Source of the DNA: WJMT01 sp964599635
GTDB taxonomy: Bacteria; Acidobacteriota; Aminicenantia; Aminicenantales; Aminicenantaceae
DNA length: 64,000 nt
Direction of reading: 5' to 3'
Assembly: GCA_964599635.1 (NCBI GenBank)
Contig: CAZRGM010000015.1
Location: forward strand, 1 to 64,000
In this document: positions 44,804 through 53,649 of the stretch, piece by piece
Layout: each line of letters opens with the position of its first letter
How positions within the stretch are numbered: the stretch's first letter is position 1
Program-made: the position numbers and the translations under genes
The notes under the pieces: generated by a model
What the model was told of the DNA's origin: nothing
Databases searched by the model: none
What the model saw: the letters and a program-made list of their open reading frames with translations, nothing else

Positions 44804-45775
44804 TCAGGGCATTTTTTTGGTGATGAATTTCCATAGATATTCCTTAGGGACTCCCAGAAATCTTTTTCTCCAGAGTCTGTCGCATTGTGAACAGGTCTTT
44901 AAATCTTCAATGTCTTTTTGGCCAAGTTTTTTTCTGAGATTGATCATTTGGCTGCTGTTCCATATTTCTTTGAGAGATTTTTCCTTAATGTTCCCTACCT
45001 TATAGTAGCCGAAAAAATCTTGGGTGCAGGGGAATACGTCTCCGTTCCAAAAAATAATCAGAGCATTCCAAGGAAATGGACATTTGGAATACTTGCCTTG
45101 ACTTCTTTCTTTTTCTATTTCCCCTGCCCAATTATGAAGCTCTTTAGCAACGAAACTGTTTAAGGGAAGTCCTTTATATCGATTTAAGAATTTTTCTTTT
45201 TCTTTTTTAAGCTGGGAGGGGGGGAGTTCATCAAAATTTATGACTTCGATGACGGTAAAAGGGGTTTTTGAGTGCAGTGATTTTTTGATCTCAAGAAACT
45301 TTTTTATATTTTTAACTGTTTCATTGAAATTTCCCCCTACTCTTATTTTTTCATAAGTCTCTTTTTTAAAACCGTCGAAAGAAAAGGACAATCGATCCAA
45401 TCCGGAGCGGATGATTTTGTGGCAAATATCTTCTGTCAGCAGGGACCCGTTGGTGTGAAGTTTGGTGTAGATATGGTTATCATGGGCATAGCGGATCATA
45501 TCACAAATTTTAGGGTGTAAAAGAGATTCTCCTCTATGAGCAAGATTTATGTCAAAAACAAAATCTTTGGCTTCGTCTATTATATTTTTGTAAACATCAA
45601 ATTCCATAAAGCCTTTATCCTGTTTTTTAAGATCTTTATTAGGACACATGATGCAGCGAAAGTTGCAAAGGCTTGTGGCTTCTACCCACAGCCGTATGGG
45701 AGGATAGGGCAAATGGATTGAATTTCTTTGGAAGTGATAAAATAATCTTAGCAGGCGTATCCAGTAATTTATCAT
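44804..45775 (-). CDS. Radical SAM/SPASM protein
   Basis: 323 residues. SLCNFRCIMCPN (~32-43) is the CX3CX2C cluster site; a C-terminal SPASM region has CPFPWNALIIFWNGDVFPC and, after a spacer, CSQC. Such proteins modify peptides, sugars or cofactors; without a precursor gene the substrate is unknown. The ATG overlaps the stop of the DAACS symporter by 4 bp, so both come from one transcript. The PCTQDFFGYYKVGNI segment is typical of SPASM proteins in sugar/lipid gene clusters. Confidence 0.85.
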   Translation of the reverse strand: MINYWIRLLRLFYHFQRNSIHLPYPPIRLWVEATSLCNFRCIMCPNKDLKKQDKGFMEFDVYKNIIDEAKDFVFDINLAHRGESLLHPKICDMIRYAHDNHIYTKLHTNGSLLTEDICHKIIRSGLDRLSFSFDGFKKETYEKIRVGGNFNETVKNIKKFLEIKKSLHSKTPFTVIEVINFDELPPSQLKKEKEKFLNRYKGLPLNSFVAKELHNWAGEIEKERSQGKYSKCPFPWNALIIFWNGDVFPCTQDFFGYYKVGNIKEKSLKEIWNSSQMINLRKKLGQKDIEDLKTCSQCDRLWRKRFLGVPKEYLWKFITKKMP

Positions 45776-47010
45776 TTTCTTTTATTTCCCGTTTCTTCAA
45801 GTTGTTGGATAACCACAGAACAGGCCATATTGCCTATGACATTGGTGCTGGTTCTGACCATGTCCAGCAGTCTTTCGACTCCCAGGATGAGGGCAATCCC
45901 TTCCAGGGGAATGCCCAATTGTTTGAGCACCAGGGCTAGGGCTATGATTCCGGCCATGGGAACCCCAGCTGCGCCGATTGAGGATAGAACAGCCATAAGA
46001 ACGATCGTGACTTGTCCTGTTATCCCAAGAGGGATCCCGTATATTTGGGCTATGAAAACAGCTGAGACTCCTTGATAAAGAGCTGTCCCGTCCATATTGA
46101 CTGTGGATCCGAGGGGGATGACGAAGCTTGAATATTCGCGTTTGATCCCTATGCTTTCGACATTATCCATGGCTATAGGAAGTGTGGCCATGGAACTTGA
46201 GGTACTGAAGGCAATGAGAATAGCCTCTTTGGTCGCTTTGAAGAAACGAACAGGGTTTATTCGACCTAACAGGCTTACAGTAACACTGTTCACGCTGAAA
46301 GTGTAGAGAGCAAGGCCACCGAGGACAACTAAGGAATACTTGAGAAGGGTTATGAGGATATCTGTCCCGAACTGGCCGACAACAGCAGCGCTGAGCGCCA
46401 GCACTCCGTATGGAGCCAGTTTCATCACGATATGAACAACCTGAATAAAAATATCATTGAGTCCGTCAAGCAATTTAATGATCAGCTCGGATTTTTCTTT
46501 TTTTATAAGGGTCAGCACCATACCAAATAGGAGGGCCATGAATATGATTTGAAGCATATTTCCATCAATAAAGGCTTTGGCTGGATTTTCTGGGACAATA
46601 TCCACAAGAACTTCTATGAGTGAAGGTTTTTCTTCTATGTGCTGGAGACCTGCTTTGGCTTTGGCTTCATAATTTTGATAGAGTTGGGCCTGAACATCTG
46701 GAGTCAATCCTTTCCCCGGTTTGATCGTGTTTGCGAGTACGAGACCGATGAGGATGGCAATAACAGTGGTTATGACAAAATAGACAGCTGTTTTGGCTCC
46801 TATTCTTCCAAGTTTTTTTATGTTTCCTAAACTTGCTGTGCCAAGCATCAAAGAGACAAATACGAGAGGAACGACGATCATGGTTATAAGGTGAAGAAAT
46901 ATGGTTCCTATCGGTTCAATAATAAGGACTTTTTCTCCGAAAACGATCCCAGCGATAATTCCAAATATGAGGCCCAAGAGTATCTTGGTATGAAGTTTTA
47001 TTTTTTTCAT
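45772..47010 (-). CDS. Dicarboxylate/amino acid:cation symporter (DAACS)
   Basis: Glutamate/aspartate or C4-dicarboxylate uptake driven by Na+ or H+. 412 residues with the family fold: FSTSSSMATLP (serine-rich hairpin), the NMDGTALYQG helix, and GAAGVPMAGIIALALVL. An insert near 100-130 (LTPDVQAQLYQNYEAK) is common in GltP/GltT. A good promoter lies at 47028-47056. Translationally coupled to the radical SAM gene, an unusual pairing. Confidence 0.92.
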   Translation of the reverse strand: MKKIKLHTKILLGLIFGIIAGIVFGEKVLIIEPIGTIFLHLITMIVVPLVFVSLMLGTASLGNIKKLGRIGAKTAVYFVITTVIAILIGLVLANTIKPGKGLTPDVQAQLYQNYEAKAKAGLQHIEEKPSLIEVLVDIVPENPAKAFIDGNMLQIIFMALLFGMVLTLIKKEKSELIIKLLDGLNDIFIQVVHIVMKLAPYGVLALSAAVVGQFGTDILITLLKYSLVVLGGLALYTFSVNSVTVSLLGRINPVRFFKATKEAILIAFSTSSSMATLPIAMDNVESIGIKREYSSFVIPLGSTVNMDGTALYQGVSAVFIAQIYGIPLGITGQVTIVLMAVLSSIGAAGVPMAGIIALALVLKQLGIPLEGIALILGVERLLDMVRTSTNVIGNMACSVVIQQLEETGNKRK

Positions 47011-47027
47011 TTTATAAACAGAGAGTT

Positions 47028-47056
47028 ATCATATATGTTAAGAATATCTAAGTCAA
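47028..47056 (-). promoter_or_regulatory. Predicted promoter for symporter-radical SAM operon
   Basis: Minus strand TTGACT (47056-47051), 17 nt, TATGAT (47033-47028), ~17 nt from the ATG. Divergent from the GT2 promoter 33 bp away. Confidence 0.55.
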
Positions 47057-47088
47057 TCCGCGCATATTTTATAGTTTATAATTCATGT

Positions 47089-47117
47089 TTCACAGTTTTT
47101 GAGAATTATGATATATT
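47089..47117 (+). promoter_or_regulatory. Predicted promoter for the GT2 gene, leaderless
   Basis: TTCACA at 47089-47094, 17 nt, TATATT at 47112-47117. The ATG at 47125 lies 7 nt after the -10 without a Shine-Dalgarno, so transcript and coding sequence should begin together. Confidence 0.5.
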
Positions 47118-47124
47118 GACCCTG

Positions 47125-48102
47125 ATGAATAAAAACAAAACTGACCTCTCAGTCATTGTCCCTGTGTATAATGAACAGGACAATGTGGACCAAATATACA
47201 ATGAGATCACGGTTTCCTGTCAGAAACTGGCCAAGTCCTACGAAGTGGTTTTTATTGATGATGGAAGTACAGATCACTCATTGGATAGACTTATTTGTCT
47301 GCAGAAGAAAGATCCCAAAGTACGGGTGGTAAGGTTGAGAAAGAACTTTGGACAGACTGCAGCCCTATCTGCCGGATTTGATCATTCATCTGGGGATATT
47401 GTGATCACTCTTGATGCGGATCTACAGAATGATCCAGAGGATTTTGGGCTGCTTTTAGATAAGATAGAACAAGGATATGATTTAGTCAGCGGCTGGAGAA
47501 AAAAAAGAAAAGATAGGCTGTTGACCCGCCGTGTTCCGTCAAAAATAGCCAACTGGGTCATATCCATAATCACCCACGTTAAGCTTCATGATTATGGTTG
47601 TACTTTAAAAGCATTCCGAAGAGATGTGGTGAAAAATATCAACCTGTACGGAGAAATGCACCGATTTATTCCTGCGATTGCCAGCCATATCGGTGTATCC
47701 ATTGCGGAAGTCAAAGTTAATCACCGCCCCCGGCACCATGGAAAGTCAAAGTACAGCCTGATGCGTTTCATTAAAGTTGTGTTAGACCTTTTAACCGTGA
47801 AGTTTTTATTGAGTTATTCTACCAGGCCCCTTCAGATCTTTGGAGTTTTTGGTCTTATAAGCGGCATGGTGGGAGGGATTATAGGGATTATCCTGTCCTA
47901 CCAAAGATTGATTCTCAACCAGGGTATTGCTGATCGTCCTTTACTTCTGTTAGCTGTTTTGCTGATCGTGATCGGATTTCAATTTATTACGATGGGACTT
48001 TTAGCTGAGATGTTAGTCCGTGCCTATCATGAGTCCATTGAAAAAAGGATCTATTATATTAGAGAAATATACGAATCTGATTCAGAGAAAGATAGGATCT
48101 AG
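47125..48102 (+). CDS. Family 2 glycosyltransferase, polyprenyl-phosphate type
   Basis: Transfers a sugar from a nucleotide donor to a lipid carrier. DLSVIVPVYNEQDNVDQIY, IDDGSTDHS, LDADLQNDPED and HRPRHHGKSKYS are GT2/DPM1-GtrB signatures, and two C-terminal membrane helices (~230-310) complete the GtrB/ArnC layout. The frame is open from 46891, but that part lies antisense over the symporter start and lacks family similarity; ATG 47125 gives the conserved N-terminus and follows a promoter. ~325 residues. The lipid-linked product could feed the GT-C enzymes nearby. Confidence 0.9.
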   Translation: MNKNKTDLSVIVPVYNEQDNVDQIYNEITVSCQKLAKSYEVVFIDDGSTDHSLDRLICLQKKDPKVRVVRLRKNFGQTAALSAGFDHSSGDIVITLDADLQNDPEDFGLLLDKIEQGYDLVSGWRKKRKDRLLTRRVPSKIANWVISIITHVKLHDYGCTLKAFRRDVVKNINLYGEMHRFIPAIASHIGVSIAEVKVNHRPRHHGKSKYSLMRFIKVVLDLLTVKFLLSYSTRPLQIFGVFGLISGMVGGIIGIILSYQRLILNQGIADRPLLLLAVLLIVIGFQFITMGLLAEMLVRAYHESIEKRIYYIREIYESDSEKDRI

Positions 48103-48111
48103 ATTTGATTT

Positions 48112-48136
48112 AACCTGAATTATTCACGAGTTGAGG
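48112..48136. repeat. Left-end remnant of the dispersed element
   Basis: AACCTGAATTATTCACGAG then TTGAGG matches the outer end and first stem bases of the copy at 53650-53902 almost base for base (complement strand) and then breaks off. It lies between the GT2 stop and the GT4 start and includes the GAGG nearest the GT4 start codon. Confidence 0.55.
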
Positions 48137-48151
48137 TGGCAAAAAGCTTAG

Positions 48152-49309
48152 ATGAAAATTCTTATGTTAGCCCCGGAGCCTTACTTCCAGCCCCGTGGGA
48201 CTCCCATGAGTGTGTATTTTCGTTTAAAAGCCTTGTCTAGTATGGGGCATGAGGTCGATTTGATTACCTATCATGCCGGAGAAGACAGGAAATTCAAGAC
48301 TGTTAAGATTTTGAGGATTCCTGACTTATTTTATATTAGAAATATCAAAATAGGACCTTCCTGGGCGAAAATTCCCCTTGATTTGTTACTGATGCTCAAG
48401 TCTGTTTGGCAGCTTATGAAAAAAAAGTATGATTTGATATTTTCCCATGAAGAGGCGGCCTTCTTGGGAGTGTTCCTGTCTAAAATATGGCGTATTTCTC
48501 ATGTTTATGATATGCATTCCAGTCTTCCTCAGCAGCTCGAAAACTTTAATTTCTCAAGGTCGAAATTTATGAAGTTCCTTTTCATCTGGATGGAGGGGTT
48601 CATATTAAAAAACTCTCATTCTGTTATAGTGATATGTCAGGATTTATACAATCAAGTTAAAAATGCGGGTTTTGGGAAAAAAAGTGTCCTGCTGGAGAAT
48701 TTCCTGGATTTTGAAGCTTCTTCTCTTCCTGAGGAGAGCGGCATGAAAAAGTGTGAAAAATTAAAGTCAAGTGGAAAAAAAGTTGTCCTGTACACAGGGA
48801 ATTTCCAGACATATCAAGGAGTGGAACTTTTGCTTGAAGCTGTGTCTAAGGTCCAAGGAGAGAGAGTGATCTTACTTTTAGTCGGGGGGACCCGGTCATC
48901 AGTTAAACGGATGAAGGGAAAAGCAAAGCAGTTGGACGTTTTGAACAGAGTTTATTTTACAGGACAGGTGGATCCTTCTGAAATTCCATGCTACATAAAA
49001 TGTGCAGATGTTCTGGTTTCGCCACGATTATCAGGAACAAACACTCCGCTTAAAATTTATTCTTATCTTAAGTCTGGGAAGCCATTGGTGGCGACTGATC
49101 TATGGACCCATACTCAAGTTTTGAATGAAAAAATGTGTATCCTGGTGAAACCCAAGCCTAAAGACATGGCAGAAGGGATCCAGTTCGCTCTTTTCAGTGA
49201 TGATGCTCGGTTAAGGGCAGCGGCGGCCCAAGAGATTTCAGCCAAAAATTATACATTTTCAAAATATAAGCAAAAGATTGGGGAGGCACTCGATAAGGCC
49301 CTTCAGTGA
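48152..49309 (+). CDS. Family 4 glycosyltransferase
   Basis: GT-B fold enzyme. N-terminal acceptor domain MKILMLAPEPYFQPRGTPMS (the GT4-type glycine-rich entry), C-terminal donor domain from ~205 with VVLYTGNFQTYQGVELLLEA, LVGG and RLSGTNTPLKIYSYLKSGKP, where the E-x7-E motif is degenerate. 385 residues. Grouped with the GT2 and epimerase genes, so probably part of surface glycan or glycolipid synthesis. Confidence 0.87.
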   Translation: MKILMLAPEPYFQPRGTPMSVYFRLKALSSMGHEVDLITYHAGEDRKFKTVKILRIPDLFYIRNIKIGPSWAKIPLDLLLMLKSVWQLMKKKYDLIFSHEEAAFLGVFLSKIWRISHVYDMHSSLPQQLENFNFSRSKFMKFLFIWMEGFILKNSHSVIVICQDLYNQVKNAGFGKKSVLLENFLDFEASSLPEESGMKKCEKLKSSGKKVVLYTGNFQTYQGVELLLEAVSKVQGERVILLLVGGTRSSVKRMKGKAKQLDVLNRVYFTGQVDPSEIPCYIKCADVLVSPRLSGTNTPLKIYSYLKSGKPLVATDLWTHTQVLNEKMCILVKPKPKDMAEGIQFALFSDDARLRAAAAQEISAKNYTFSKYKQKIGEALDKALQ

Positions 49310-49327
49310 GGTTAGAATAAAATTATC

Positions 49328-50302
49328 ATGAATATTTTTGTCACAGGAGCTTCTGGATTTATTGGAAAAGCTCTTATTAAAGAACTTGCTGACAGAAAAC
49401 ACAAGGTGAGTGTTCTGCAGCACAAGAAAGCCGTATTTAAAGAGAGTTCATACCGAGTCTACCAAGGAGATATCAGTGATTTTTCAGTTTTGAAAAAGGC
49501 TTCAACAAATGCAGAGGTGGTTTTTCATTTAGCTGCTTCTATGGGTGCGGATCAGGTCAGCGAGAGAGAATTTATGAGAATCAACAAGAAAGGAACGGAA
49601 CTCGTTCTTAAAGCCGCAGAGGAAGCAGGAGTGAAAAAATTTGTTCATTTTAGTTCTGCCGGTGTTTTTGGTTCTGTGAGACAAAAAGTCGCTGTTGGAG
49701 AAGACCATCCCAGGAATCCCATAAGTGTGTATGATAGAAGTAAACGGGCAGGTGAAGATGCCGTGCTTAATTTTCCCAGTCAGAAGATGAGGATTATGGT
49801 TGTCAGGCCTGGATGGGTCTATGGGCCAGAAGACAGGAGAACATTTAAGCTCATTAAAGCCATTGCTGATAAAAGGTTTATTTTTGTTACAGGGAAAAAA
49901 ACTCTTCAGACGCCTGTGTATATCAATGATCTCATTAAAGGTGTGCTCCTTTGTGCTGAGAGGGGAAAAAATAAAGAAATTTATCATTTGGCTGGGAAGG
50001 AAATCTTGACAGTTAGAGAAATTGCTGAAAAAATTGCGGATGCTTTAGAGACCCATTTTCCCACTTTAACTCTACCGCTGTGGTTTATAAAGATGGTTGC
50101 TTTTATTTGTGAAAATGGCTACAGAGTTTTAGGTCGTGAAGCTCCTATCACAAGAGGAAGACTGGCCTTTTTCACTCATTCCAAACCTCTTTCCATAAAA
50201 AAAGCTGAATTGGAACTGGAATATTCACCAGAATATGATTTTAGAACGGGTATTCAAAGAACCATCTCCTGGTATAAAGAAAAGGGCTGGCTTAACCACT
50301 AA
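49328..50302 (+). CDS. NAD-dependent sugar epimerase/dehydratase family protein
   Basis: Extended short-chain dehydrogenase. TGASGFIGKALIKEL is the NAD-binding Rossmann motif, FSSAGVFGS and YDRSK supply the catalytic serine and YxxxK, and RPGWVYGP follows. 324 residues. Starts 18 nt after the GT4 gene. Substrate not clear; a nucleotide-sugar or isoprenoid-like substrate is possible. Confidence 0.85.
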   Translation: MNIFVTGASGFIGKALIKELADRKHKVSVLQHKKAVFKESSYRVYQGDISDFSVLKKASTNAEVVFHLAASMGADQVSEREFMRINKKGTELVLKAAEEAGVKKFVHFSSAGVFGSVRQKVAVGEDHPRNPISVYDRSKRAGEDAVLNFPSQKMRIMVVRPGWVYGPEDRRTFKLIKAIADKRFIFVTGKKTLQTPVYINDLIKGVLLCAERGKNKEIYHLAGKEILTVREIAEKIADALETHFPTLTLPLWFIKMVAFICENGYRVLGREAPITRGRLAFFTHSKPLSIKKAELELEYSPEYDFRTGIQRTISWYKEKGWLNH

Positions 50303-50333
50303 GTTGAATTTTGGTTACTTTAATTCAGGTTGA

Positions 50334-50362
50334 TTGACATTAAGAGATTTCTTTTCTAAAAT
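50334..50362 (+). promoter_or_regulatory. Predicted sigma-70 promoter for receiver-accD-folC
   Basis: TTGACA at 50334-50339, 17 nt, TAAAAT at 50357-50362. The start codon is at 50406. Just upstream TAATTCAGGTT (50321-50331) resembles an element end. Confidence 0.6.
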
Positions 50363-50405
50363 TTAAGAGTACCTGAATAAGATGGGATAATTAAAGTAGC
50401 TCAAC

Positions 50406-50855
50406 ATGGCAGAGAAGAAAATATTAGTGGTTGATTATGATTCGAGGAGCTTAGAGGATTTGTCTGATTTGGTTTCAGGAAAGAATGTGCAGATCATCAA
50501 GGCAGTCGATGGCCAGAAGGCTTATGAAAAGTATCAGTCAGAAAAGCCGGATTTGATTATTCTTGAGGCTATGTTGCCCAAACTGCACGGATTTGACCTC
50601 ACTCAAAAGGTTTATAAAGAGACCAGGGGAGGAATCCCTGTTATCATAGTCACTGGATTATATAAAGGAGCTCAATACAGAAATGAAGCGATTCGATCGT
50701 TTGGAGCAGCAGCCTATTTTGAAAAGCCATATGATAAAGAAAAACTTTTGGATACAGTTAATAGGCTGCTTCATGATGAGGTGAATATTGAAGATGACCT
50801 TCCAGATCCTGATGCTGTCATAAAAATTGTCAAGCAAATGGAACAAAAGGAATAG
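50406..50855 (+). CDS. Receiver-domain protein with glutamate at the phosphorylation site
   Basis: A single CheY-like receiver (~1-120) plus a short acidic tail, with no output domain; 149 residues. The fold motifs are clear (KILVVDYD, IILEAMLPKLHG, VIIVTG, YFEKP), but the phosphoacceptor aspartate is E54 and the acidic pair DD is D10-Y11. T83 and K107 are kept. E at this site often mimics the phosphorylated state, so it may act constitutively or by binding only. It is 6 nt upstream of accD and likely co-transcribed with accD-folC. Confidence 0.85.
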   Translation: MAEKKILVVDYDSRSLEDLSDLVSGKNVQIIKAVDGQKAYEKYQSEKPDLIILEAMLPKLHGFDLTQKVYKETRGGIPVIIVTGLYKGAQYRNEAIRSFGAAAYFEKPYDKEKLLDTVNRLLHDEVNIEDDLPDPDAVIKIVKQMEQKE

Positions 50856-50861
50856 ATCACA

Positions 50862-51653
50862 GTGGATAGCCGTTGGACTCGATGCAATAACTGCCGCCGA
50901 ATCCTTTATAAACAGGATATTTTGGATAATCTTTATGTTTGTCCAGCTTGTAACTTCCACTTCAGAATATCAGCAGGGGAAAGGCTGGAACTTTTATATG
51001 ATAACGGAGAGTATGAACTTTATGATGAAGACATCTATTCGACAGATCCGCTTGGATTTAAAGACTCCAAGAAGTATTCATCTCGCCTAGAAGAACATAG
51101 AAAAAAGACATCTCTCCAGGATGCGGTGCTGAATGCGATAGGATTCATGGGGGGAATGAAAGTCCTGATTTCAGCGATGGACTTTTCTTTTATGGGTGGA
51201 AGTATGGGATCTGTAGTTGGGGAGAAAATAACTCGGGCTTTTGAGAGAGCCTTAAGTGAAAAAACTCCTATCATTGTGGTTTCGTGTTCAGGGGGAGCCA
51301 GAATGCAGGAAGGGATACTGTCTTTAATGCAGATGATGAAGACCAGCGCAGCTATAGGGAGACTGGAAGAGGCTGGGATCCCATATGTTTCCGTGATAAC
51401 GGATCCTACTACCGGAGGGACTACAGCAAGTTATGCCATGCTGGGAGATATCAATATCGCAGAGCCAAATGCGTTGATTGGTTTTGCGGGTCCAAGAGTC
51501 ATCGAACAGACCATTAAAGAGAAGCTTCCTAAAGGATTTCAACGCTCTGAATTTTTACTTGAACACGGAATGTTGGATGAAGTTGTAGAGAGAAAATATC
51601 TGCGTTCTTATCTTATCCGTGCTTTACATCTCTTCCTTAATTTACACCCATGA
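50862..51653 (+). CDS. accD: Acetyl-CoA carboxylase carboxyltransferase subunit beta
   Basis: Carboxyltransferase beta subunit for malonyl-CoA synthesis. Zinc ribbon CNNC...CPAC (~8-30), then crotonase-fold motifs SMGSVVGEKI, SCSGGARMQEG, DPTTGGTTASYAMLGD and IGFAGPRVIEQT. 263 residues, slightly short of the usual ~285. GTG start behind AAAGGA. The alpha subunit gene is not in the window. Overlaps folC by 4 bp, the common accD-folC pair. Confidence 0.96.
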   Translation: MDSRWTRCNNCRRILYKQDILDNLYVCPACNFHFRISAGERLELLYDNGEYELYDEDIYSTDPLGFKDSKKYSSRLEEHRKKTSLQDAVLNAIGFMGGMKVLISAMDFSFMGGSMGSVVGEKITRAFERALSEKTPIIVVSCSGGARMQEGILSLMQMMKTSAAIGRLEEAGIPYVSVITDPTTGGTTASYAMLGDINIAEPNALIGFAGPRVIEQTIKEKLPKGFQRSEFLLEHGMLDEVVERKYLRSYLIRALHLFLNLHP

Positions 51654-53008
51654 ATTACCGGAAGTGTCTGAGTTATTTAGACCATATCCAGTCATTAGGC
51701 ATTAAATTTGGTTTAGATAATGTCCGCACGGTCTTGAAGGAATTAGAAAACCCACATAAGAAATTCCCAATTATCCAGGTCGCTGGCTCAAACGGGAAGG
51801 GTTCTGTGTGTGCCATGGTCACCCAAATCCTGACTCTGCATGAAGTTAAGTGCGGTCTTTTTACATCACCCCATTTGGTGGATGTTGAAGAAAGAATTCG
51901 AATCGGTGAAGATCTTATCCCTAGAGGAGAATTCTGCCGGTTGGTTGATTTTTTGGAAAAAGTTATCCAGAAATTGATAGATAAAAAAAAGCTTAAAACA
52001 CCGCCTACTTATTTTGAATTGATGACCCTTTTGGCTTTAGTTTATTTTAAGGAGAATGATGTTAAAATGGCGGTTCTGGAAGTCGGGATGGGAGGAAGAT
52101 TTGATGCGACCACAGTCGTTGATCCAGTTATCACCGCGATCACGACTATTTCTGAAGAACACCAGGAATATTTAGGGAGGACTCTGTCTCAAATCGCTTT
52201 TGAAAAAGCAGGAATCATCAAACCGGGGATTCCTGTTGTTTCCGGAGTCACGGAGGAAGAAGCCAAGAGAACCATTAAAGCAAGAGCTGAAGAGCTTCAA
52301 GCTCCGTTTATTGATGTATTTGAAGATAAGACAGGTTTTAAAAAGAAAAAGATAAGAGATAAATATTTATTTGAATATGTTCTCAGTCACGAATCATATA
52401 AATATACGCCTAATTTACTTGGGTCCCATCAAGGAAGAAATGCAGCCATAGCTATTAACATTGCGGATCAGATAAATCAAAGATGCTGGAGATTAGAAAA
52501 AGAGAGAATAATCAAAGGCATTGAGTCAGCTAAATGGGAGGGTAGATTGGAAATCATTTCAAGAAAGCCTTTAATCATTATGGACGGAGCCCATAATATT
52601 GAAGGGGCCCGGTCTTTGAGAGAATTTTTAGATGAATTTGTGGGATCAGTTTCTGTATTGATATTTGCTGTGATGAGGGGAAAGAGAATCAAAGAGATTT
52701 CTGAGATCCTGTTTCCATCTGCCGAAAAAATAATACTGACCCGATTTCGTTTTTATAAATCCACGACTCCAGAAGAGGTCCTTTCTCATACCCTTGATTA
52801 TAAACATAAAATTACCTGTGAGTCTGAACCTGAAAAGGCGCTCAAATCGGCAGTCAATTCCATTGATAGAAGCGGTTCCATATTGATTACTGGGTCCTTA
52901 TATATTGTGGGAGAGATGAAAAAGTTTATTCGGGTAAGCGAGACGAAAAAGGCCTTGATGTATAAATCACATAATATTTCATGGGAACCGGGTTTGAAGC
53001 GAGGTTAA
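51650..53008 (+). CDS. folC: Folylpolyglutamate/dihydrofolate synthase
   Basis: Adds glutamates to folates. VAGSNGKGSVCAM is the P-loop, followed by the TSPHLVDVEERIRI segment, LEVGMGGRFDATTVV, SEEHQEYLG and DGAHNIEG. 452 residues, normal. It ends 4 bp into the convergent DUF2975-like gene. Confidence 0.95.
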   Translation: MNYRKCLSYLDHIQSLGIKFGLDNVRTVLKELENPHKKFPIIQVAGSNGKGSVCAMVTQILTLHEVKCGLFTSPHLVDVEERIRIGEDLIPRGEFCRLVDFLEKVIQKLIDKKKLKTPPTYFELMTLLALVYFKENDVKMAVLEVGMGGRFDATTVVDPVITAITTISEEHQEYLGRTLSQIAFEKAGIIKPGIPVVSGVTEEEAKRTIKARAEELQAPFIDVFEDKTGFKKKKIRDKYLFEYVLSHESYKYTPNLLGSHQGRNAAIAINIADQINQRCWRLEKERIIKGIESAKWEGRLEIISRKPLIIMDGAHNIEGARSLREFLDEFVGSVSVLIFAVMRGKRIKEISEILFPSAEKIILTRFRFYKSTTPEEVLSHTLDYKHKITCESEPEKALKSAVNSIDRSGSILITGSLYIVGEMKKFIRVSETKKALMYKSHNISWEPGLKRG

Positions 53009-53613
53009 GATATTCCTTGATTCATTATTTTGCCCATAAAAAGGATGACAGAACCCAGAACGACCAGGATAAGACCCACTGTCCAATCTTGGCAGAGTGA
53101 ATAGCTTACGGAAGACTTCCCTATCTGTAAGTTTACCAGTGTTTCAAAAATATGGTTTATCAGGGAAAAAAAGGGGAAATAAAGAATAAGGAGCCATCCA
53201 AGATAATGAACCGATTTCCTATTTTCAGGAGAAAAAAGATTCGATTTTTGAAAGGCGGTCAAAATCTTTTTCCAAAAAAATAAGGCCATTAAGACACCAA
53301 CAATAATAATGGTATAGTACAGCATCAAGAGTCGAACGATAAAAAGGTCTCTGCTTAAAGCGGTGATTTGGTAGGAGGTTATGTTTTCCCTTTTTATGTT
53401 ATCTATGAACTCAACTTTTGAGGTGATCTCATTGAGGTCATGAATGTTCAGATCTATGGGTAAAAAAATTTTACCCTGAAAATATTCAGGGAAAACGCTG
53501 ATGACAATTAAGAGGGCAGCCAGAAATATTCCTAGCACAGCCCCTGAATAATAAACAATGTTAGTGATCGTTTTAAAAATTAAAAAAAATAGGTCATTTT
53601 TTTTGTTTTTCAT
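53005..53613 (-). CDS. Four-helix membrane protein, DUF2975-like
   Basis: 202 residues with membrane segments at ~15-38, ~90-112, ~133-152 and ~172-195, and a large external loop after the first helix. The FQKSNLFSPENRKSVHYLGWLLI stretch resembles DUF2975 proteins, which are often paired with a small Xre-type regulator; no such gene is seen here. RBS AGGGTGAG. Confidence 0.55.
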   Translation of the reverse strand: MKNKKNDLFFLIFKTITNIVYYSGAVLGIFLAALLIVISVFPEYFQGKIFLPIDLNIHDLNEITSKVEFIDNIKRENITSYQITALSRDLFIVRLLMLYYTIIIVGVLMALFFWKKILTAFQKSNLFSPENRKSVHYLGWLLILYFPFFSLINHIFETLVNLQIGKSSVSYSLCQDWTVGLILVVLGSVILFMGKIMNQGIS

Positions 53614-53649
53614 CGTTACTTCTCACCCTATAAATAAAATGTTTTATAG

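Noticed and set aside
46891..47124. Longer N-terminus for the GT2 gene (78 extra codons)
   Set aside because: It is antisense to the symporter start, lacks family similarity, contains the promoter, and the conserved GT2 start fits ATG 47125.
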